The notes under the pieces were generated by a model. It searched no databases, was not told the DNA's origin, and saw only the letters and a program-made list of their open reading frames with translations. From JANNWF01 sp052390415 (GTDB taxonomy: Bacteria; Pseudomonadota; Gammaproteobacteria; Xanthomonadales; Xanthomonadaceae): a stretch of DNA of 36,535 bases. This document shows positions 33,826 to 36,535 of this stretch, in pieces. The stretch is taken from assembly GCA_052390415.1 (NCBI GenBank), contig JBQTGY010000108.1, positions 1-36,535 on the forward strand, given 5' to 3'. The translations under genes were made by a program, and so were the position numbers. The first letter of the stretch is position 1. Each line of letters opens with the position of its first letter.

Positions 33826-34362
33826 CTAGTCCCCTTGGGTACCGGGGGCGCCGATCAACGAACCGGCGGCCCCACCACCCGTCGAAGTCCGCTTGTTCGC
33901 ATGATATTCCGCGATCAATTCAGCAGCTGAGCGCTCCGCCGGAGCCGCGGCCGGATCGGCGGGCTGCGCCCCCTGTGGATTGCCCTCACCCGAGGGGCTG
34001 GCATTCGGATCGCCGCTACCCGCCGCCGCAACCTGCTCGGCAGCCTGCTCGGGGTCCTCCGGGGCGCTGGTGTTTCCTGTCGCAGGGTCTGCCGCTGCAA
34101 TGTCCTCGGCAACTGCCGGCGGATCCTCCGCAGCCGCAGCCGCAGCCGCCGGCTCGTCGGCCGTCGAGGCCACCGGCTCAGCGGCGTCCGTGGGCGATTC
34201 GGTGTCGCCCGCGTCCGCCGGTTCTTCAGCGGCTTCCGGCTCTTCCTCTTCGCTACCGATGGTGGACTCGTCTTCCTCAAAGAAGTCGTCCTCCTCAGCA
34301 TGGGCCACTGGCGCCAGCAACGCACCCGCCAGCAAAGTGATGAAGACGGACCGCTTGAGCAT
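33826..34362 (-). CDS. Exported acidic, Ala/Glu/Pro-rich low-complexity protein
   Basis: The 178-residue protein has a clear signal peptide (MLKRSVFITLLAGALLAPVAHA) and a mature part dominated by Glu, Asp, Ala and Pro from EEDDFFEEDES onward, with almost no basic residue until YHANKRTS near the end. The mature protein should be disordered and strongly negative in the periplasm or outside. Shine-Dalgarno GGAG lies about seven bases before the ATG. Function is unknown; cation binding or a stalk-like role is conceivable but not shown. The low-complexity DNA also gives long frames on the other strand, which I regard as shadows. Confidence 0.7.
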   Translation of the reverse strand: MLKRSVFITLLAGALLAPVAHAEEDDFFEEDESTIGSEEEEPEAAEEPADAGDTESPTDAAEPVASTADEPAAAAAAAEDPPAVAEDIAAADPATGNTSAPEDPEQAAEQVAAAGSGDPNASPSGEGNPQGAQPADPAAAPAERSAAELIAEYHANKRTSTGGGAAGSLIGAPGTQGD

Positions 34363-34514
34363 GGGAGTCTCCGGAATGAGGCGAAGGATCGTCTTGCTCT
34401 ACCGACACTACCGCGAAGGTACAGGAAGTTCAAACGCCCTTTCCGGGCAGCCTGCCGGGTAGGCGTCGGGCGCACAGGGCCGGTTTGGGCGCTAGCAAGT
34501 GATTCTCCGAAGCG

Positions 34515-34571
34515 GCCTAACGCCCGAATCAATCCGCGCCGCGAACCATCCCCCCGTTTGACTTTATTTAG
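34515..34571 (-). other. Degenerate attC-like site (integron cassette recombination site)
   Basis: On the minus strand, just after the stop of the 215-residue gene, the sequence runs from CCCTAAA through AGTCAA and a GC-rich middle to TTGATT and CGGGCGTTAGGC. The end GTTAGGC fits the GTTRRRY core, AGTCAA and TTGATT are near-complementary as L boxes would be, and total length is about 57 bases. The inverse core CCCTAAA departs from RYYYAAC at two positions. So this is suggestive, not proven. Confidence 0.35.
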
Positions 34572-35215
34572 GGCGCTTCAACTTGGATATTTGCCTGGAC
34601 TCGCCTGTCCGGCTTGCTTTTGTCATCCTGAAAGAGGAACACGTAGTACGTGTCATGGCGAGTCGAGTACCCGAACTGACCAGTTAGCTTGCTGGCTGAA
34701 GGTTGCGTTGCTGGAACGATGTTGAACTGAAAGATACCGTAGCCCTTTCCCTCTTTTGCCATACGGCTTCCGAGTTCTGCTGACGTGCCCAACACACGAT
34801 CGAGCATGACCTCTAGATCATCTCGTTGGAGCTGATCAGTGCCGTTGACTTTAATTCCTGGAATTGACGCCCCGCCGAAACGCCCGGCAAATAGATCGAA
34901 GATTTCTAAGGTTGCGGCGCGTGCTCTTCTGTACTGCCTGCCCTCGAAATACCACACCTGAATATAGTCCAGACGATCACCGTCAAAAACAAAGGACACG
35001 TTCGTTCTTCCGCGGTCGAGCTTGGCTCGGTGCGTCTCCAATCCGCCGGTAATTGGAACTGGCAGGTATGGTCCGTGAGACTTGAAGCTCTCCACCTCAA
35101 ATGGGGTCATCCCGAGTCGCCACGGACCAATCGTGAACTCGGCAACCTGAGCCCCCGCGTGTGAGGCTAGAAACAGGAGGCCCAAGCAAAGGACGCTACG
35201 AATACGAGCAAGCAT
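34568..35215 (-). CDS. Hypothetical exported protein, possible cassette gene
   Basis: I do not recognise the family. The 215-residue protein has a signal peptide (MLARIRSVLCLGLLFLASHAGAQ) and a soluble alpha/beta-looking mature part with EFTIGPWRLGMTPFEVESFK near its start, a pattern seen in secreted hypothetical proteins, and VSFVFDGDRLDYIQVWYFEG in the middle. The ATG at 35215 has AGGG eight bases upstream; the frame is open to 35374 but that part lacks coding character. Base composition is lower in GC than neighbours. An attC-like site follows the stop, so it may be an integron cassette. Confidence 0.65.
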   Translation of the reverse strand: MLARIRSVLCLGLLFLASHAGAQVAEFTIGPWRLGMTPFEVESFKSHGPYLPVPITGGLETHRAKLDRGRTNVSFVFDGDRLDYIQVWYFEGRQYRRARAATLEIFDLFAGRFGGASIPGIKVNGTDQLQRDDLEVMLDRVLGTSAELGSRMAKEGKGYGIFQFNIVPATQPSASKLTGQFGYSTRHDTYYVFLFQDDKSKPDRRVQANIQVEAP

Positions 35216-35400
35216 GGGGAGCGCCCTAGCGACGTTATGAGCGGCTGCGCCGCGCCCAAATATCATAGGAAACATCGAGTTGCCCCCGCGCAATCCGCTT
35301 GAACGCGTAAAAAGAAACCCCCGCTTGTGCGGACAACCGCTCGGCCTCGAAGGCCATGATGGTGTTTCGATCATCGGGATATTTGAAGGGGACTTCTCCC

Positions 35401-35560
35401 ATGCACACTACAACCATCGAGATCGAGCTGGCGAAATCCGTTTTTGCCACCTGCGAACTCGACAGCGCCGGTCGCGTCGCGCGACGCCACGAGCTCGGTC
35501 GTGATGCTTTCGCCCTGTTGCTGGCGCAGCGGCCAGCAGCCAGCACGGTAGCCGTTAGGC
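35401..35560 (+). mobile_element. 5' fragment of an IS110-family transposase gene
   Basis: From the ATG at 35401, preceded by AGGGGA at eight bases, the frame reads MHTTTIEIELAKSVFATCEL and continues with GRVARRHELGRDAFALLLAQ to ASTVAV, the N-terminus of IS110-type DEDD transposases. The first catalytic Asp expected in GLDLAK is Glu here (IELAK). Similarity stops at about 35557, where GTTAGGC begins; the rest of the transposase is absent. The fragment is not functional. The AT-richer 35222-35400 is probably its left noncoding end. IS110/IS1111 relatives include a group that targets attC sites of integrons. Confidence 0.7.
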
Positions 35561-35820
35561 CTGCACCGCCGCGAGTTCGCGGCATGCGGCCATGATGTCG
35601 GGCAACAAAGATTCCCTGGTGAATCCCACGTGCCCCGGTCCCTCGAACAGATGTGCGATATGGATGAACTCGCTGAGCATCGGATGGTGGTTCAGCTTCT
35701 CGCCGATGCCCCCGATGAGACCACATCCCAGATGCGGGTCCATGGATCCTGCCAGAACCTCGCGAGCTACGCGGCGCGCATCCTTCATGGTGTTGAAGTT
35801 CTTCATAGATGAAGCCTAAC
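35554..35820 (-). other. Probable gene-cassette boundaries: paired core-site heptamers
   Basis: GTTAGGC (minus, 35820-35814) and GCCTAAC (minus, 35560-35554) are inverse copies flanking the 83-residue gene in the orientation expected of an integron cassette. The attC partner of each is missing: on the left the IS110 fragment starts immediately, and on the right no GTTRRRY or RYYYAAC partner was found within attC length. Confidence 0.4.
35555..35806 (-). CDS. Hypothetical protein, 83 residues, probable integron cassette gene
   Basis: The protein (MKNFNTMKDARRVAREVLAG, then GCGLIGGIGEKLNHHPMLSEFIHIAHLFEG and ESLLPDIMAACRELAAVQA) has coding-like composition, mixed helices and no signal peptide. 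I do not recognise it. Its ATG lies eight bases after a GTTAGGC core heptamer and its stop codon TAA is inside GCCTAAC, the matching inverse core, exactly the layout of a compact gene cassette. Downstream of the stop the sequence enters the IS110 fragment. An upstream frame (to about 36050) ends in ATGA overlap with this start, but I cannot support it as a gene. Confidence 0.6.
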   Translation of the reverse strand: MKNFNTMKDARRVAREVLAGSMDPHLGCGLIGGIGEKLNHHPMLSEFIHIAHLFEGPGHVGFTRESLLPDIMAACRELAAVQA

Positions 35821-36355
35821 GAAGTCGTAGAAGAACTGCTCCCGATCTTGCTTTCTGCCAAAGTCAACCAAGGGCGAATCAATGGAAGACGCTGCTCCAG
35901 CAGTGGTCGCAGCCACCTTAAGCTCGCGCGCCAATGAGCATGTGTGAACGACCGTTCTGCGCTGTCCCAACGTGAATTTGAGTGATTGCAGCGGGTCGGG
36001 TTGCGCCCATCGCCCACCGAGCGCGAGCACACGCTCAACGGCAACGTGCGCCAGCTGCCGGGTTAGTTCGAGGCGGCGGCTCGGCGTGCTACGCACCACC
36101 ACGCCGATTCGAGCGCCCCGACGATTACTGGGACACGCTCGGGTCGCAATATCAGGCGCCGAGCGCCGCGCAGATGGACGCTGAGTTCGGCTGCATCGTC
36201 GGCGGCGCGCAGTTCGCGTGTGTCGTGGTGGGCGATGCGGCGAGCGTGAAAGTCGCGGCTGGACAAGCTCGGCTTGCCGGTCGAGGTGCGCGCGGCGCAG
36301 TAAGCGGCACCTTCGTTGGCTATGCTGCGCGTCTTTCCACGAGGACGCTGTCACC
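35821..36355. other. No supported gene; decayed sequence
   Basis: Open frames cross this stretch on both strands but none reads as a protein from end to end. The minus frame ending at 35803 looks protein-like only near its end (LARELKVAATTAG, FYDFVRLHL), and the plus frame near 36118-36230 (DDYWDTLGSQYQAPSAAQMDAEF) is short and interrupted in any frame that would give a sensible C-terminus. Fragments of former genes are likely. Confidence 0.4.
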
Positions 36356-36480
36356 GACCGCCCCAATAGAGACATTCCAGGATCGGCGTAATGGCGCCAG
36401 TCGATGACCGGCGTAATGGAGCCACTCCAGGATCGCCTTAAACGAGCCACTTGAGGATCGGCATAAAGGAGCCACCCTGG
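36356..36480. repeat. Five tandem units of 25 bp, consensus GATCGGCGTAATGGAGCCAC plus five
   Basis: Units start at 36356, 36381, 36406, 36431 and 36456 with an exact period of 25. Units two to five share GA(T/C)CG-C-TAA--GAGCCAC; the first is more diverged (19 of 25 bases match the third unit). No coding frame crosses it. The layout of repeated transposase-binding sites is typical of IS21-family ends, so an IS21-type element may lie beyond the window; alternatively it is an independent repeat. The window continues 55 bases past it without a gene. Confidence 0.7.
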
Positions 36481-36535
36481 CGTCCTGACGGCCACCGTTC
36501 CGCCGGCATTGAGCCGGCTCCGGACGGGTCTCGAA

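Noticed and set aside
35235..35402. 55-codon minus-strand frame beginning MGEVPFKYPDD
   Set aside because: It looks protein-like, but its beginning is the complement of the IS110 ribosome site and start, so it probably lies in the noncoding end of the IS.
36046..36300. Remnant of an IS21 transposase before the 25-bp array
   Set aside because: No frame shows IstA or IstB motifs.
1..36535. CRISPR array, tRNA or rRNA genes
   Set aside because: No spaced direct repeats of CRISPR type and no cloverleaf or rRNA sequence was seen on either strand by eye; the 25-bp array has no spacers.

Overview
The window is GC-rich, gene-dense chromosomal DNA from a gammaproteobacterium, most likely of the order Xanthomonadales/Lysobacterales. 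The basis is protein character (lgt-thyA-folA neighbourhood, DUF1800/DUF1501 pair, several Ser/Thr kinases, a secreted protein ending in NGFE) and interspersed palindromes typical of that group. No rRNA, tRNA or CRISPR was seen, so the placement is inference.

Left part (1-7.3 kb): a REP-like palindrome pair, an exported DUF1800-DUF1501 gene pair, a beta-class carbonic anhydrase transcribed divergently from an intact lipoxygenase (all five iron-ligand positions present), and a small membrane protein. Centre (7.3-25 kb): every gene is on the minus strand. Reading in the direction of transcription: a cupredoxin-like exported protein, a CACHE/HAMP-type Ser/Thr kinase and an outer-membrane porin with overlapping genes; then dgkA, terC, rlmI; then lgt, a VapBC-type toxin-antitoxin pair, thyA and folA; then a 1675-residue Ser/Thr kinase-AAA-GAF-GGDEF protein and a TonB-dependent receptor. 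The vapC stop codon overlaps the thyA start by one base.

Right part (25-31.5 kb): DUF533 and GYF/AIM24 genes on the plus strand, then a kinase-TPR membrane protein overlapping by one base a secreted protein of propeller-like appearance (both minus).

From 31.5 kb to the end the sequence becomes accessory: a lone 94-residue ORF, a repeat-filled stretch, a TacAT-type GNAT toxin-antitoxin pair, an acidic exported protein, and then what looks like a relic of integron gene cassettes (core-site heptamers at ORF borders, a degenerate attC-like site) joined to the 5' fragment of an IS110-type transposase gene. The window ends with a five-unit 25-bp tandem repeat.

The most unusual points are the three-compartment copper-protein/kinase/porin operon, the kinase-diguanylate cyclase fusion, the toxin-antitoxin pair wedged into the thymidylate/folate operon, and the cassette-IS110 junction. 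All functions are read from sequence motifs; no database search was run.
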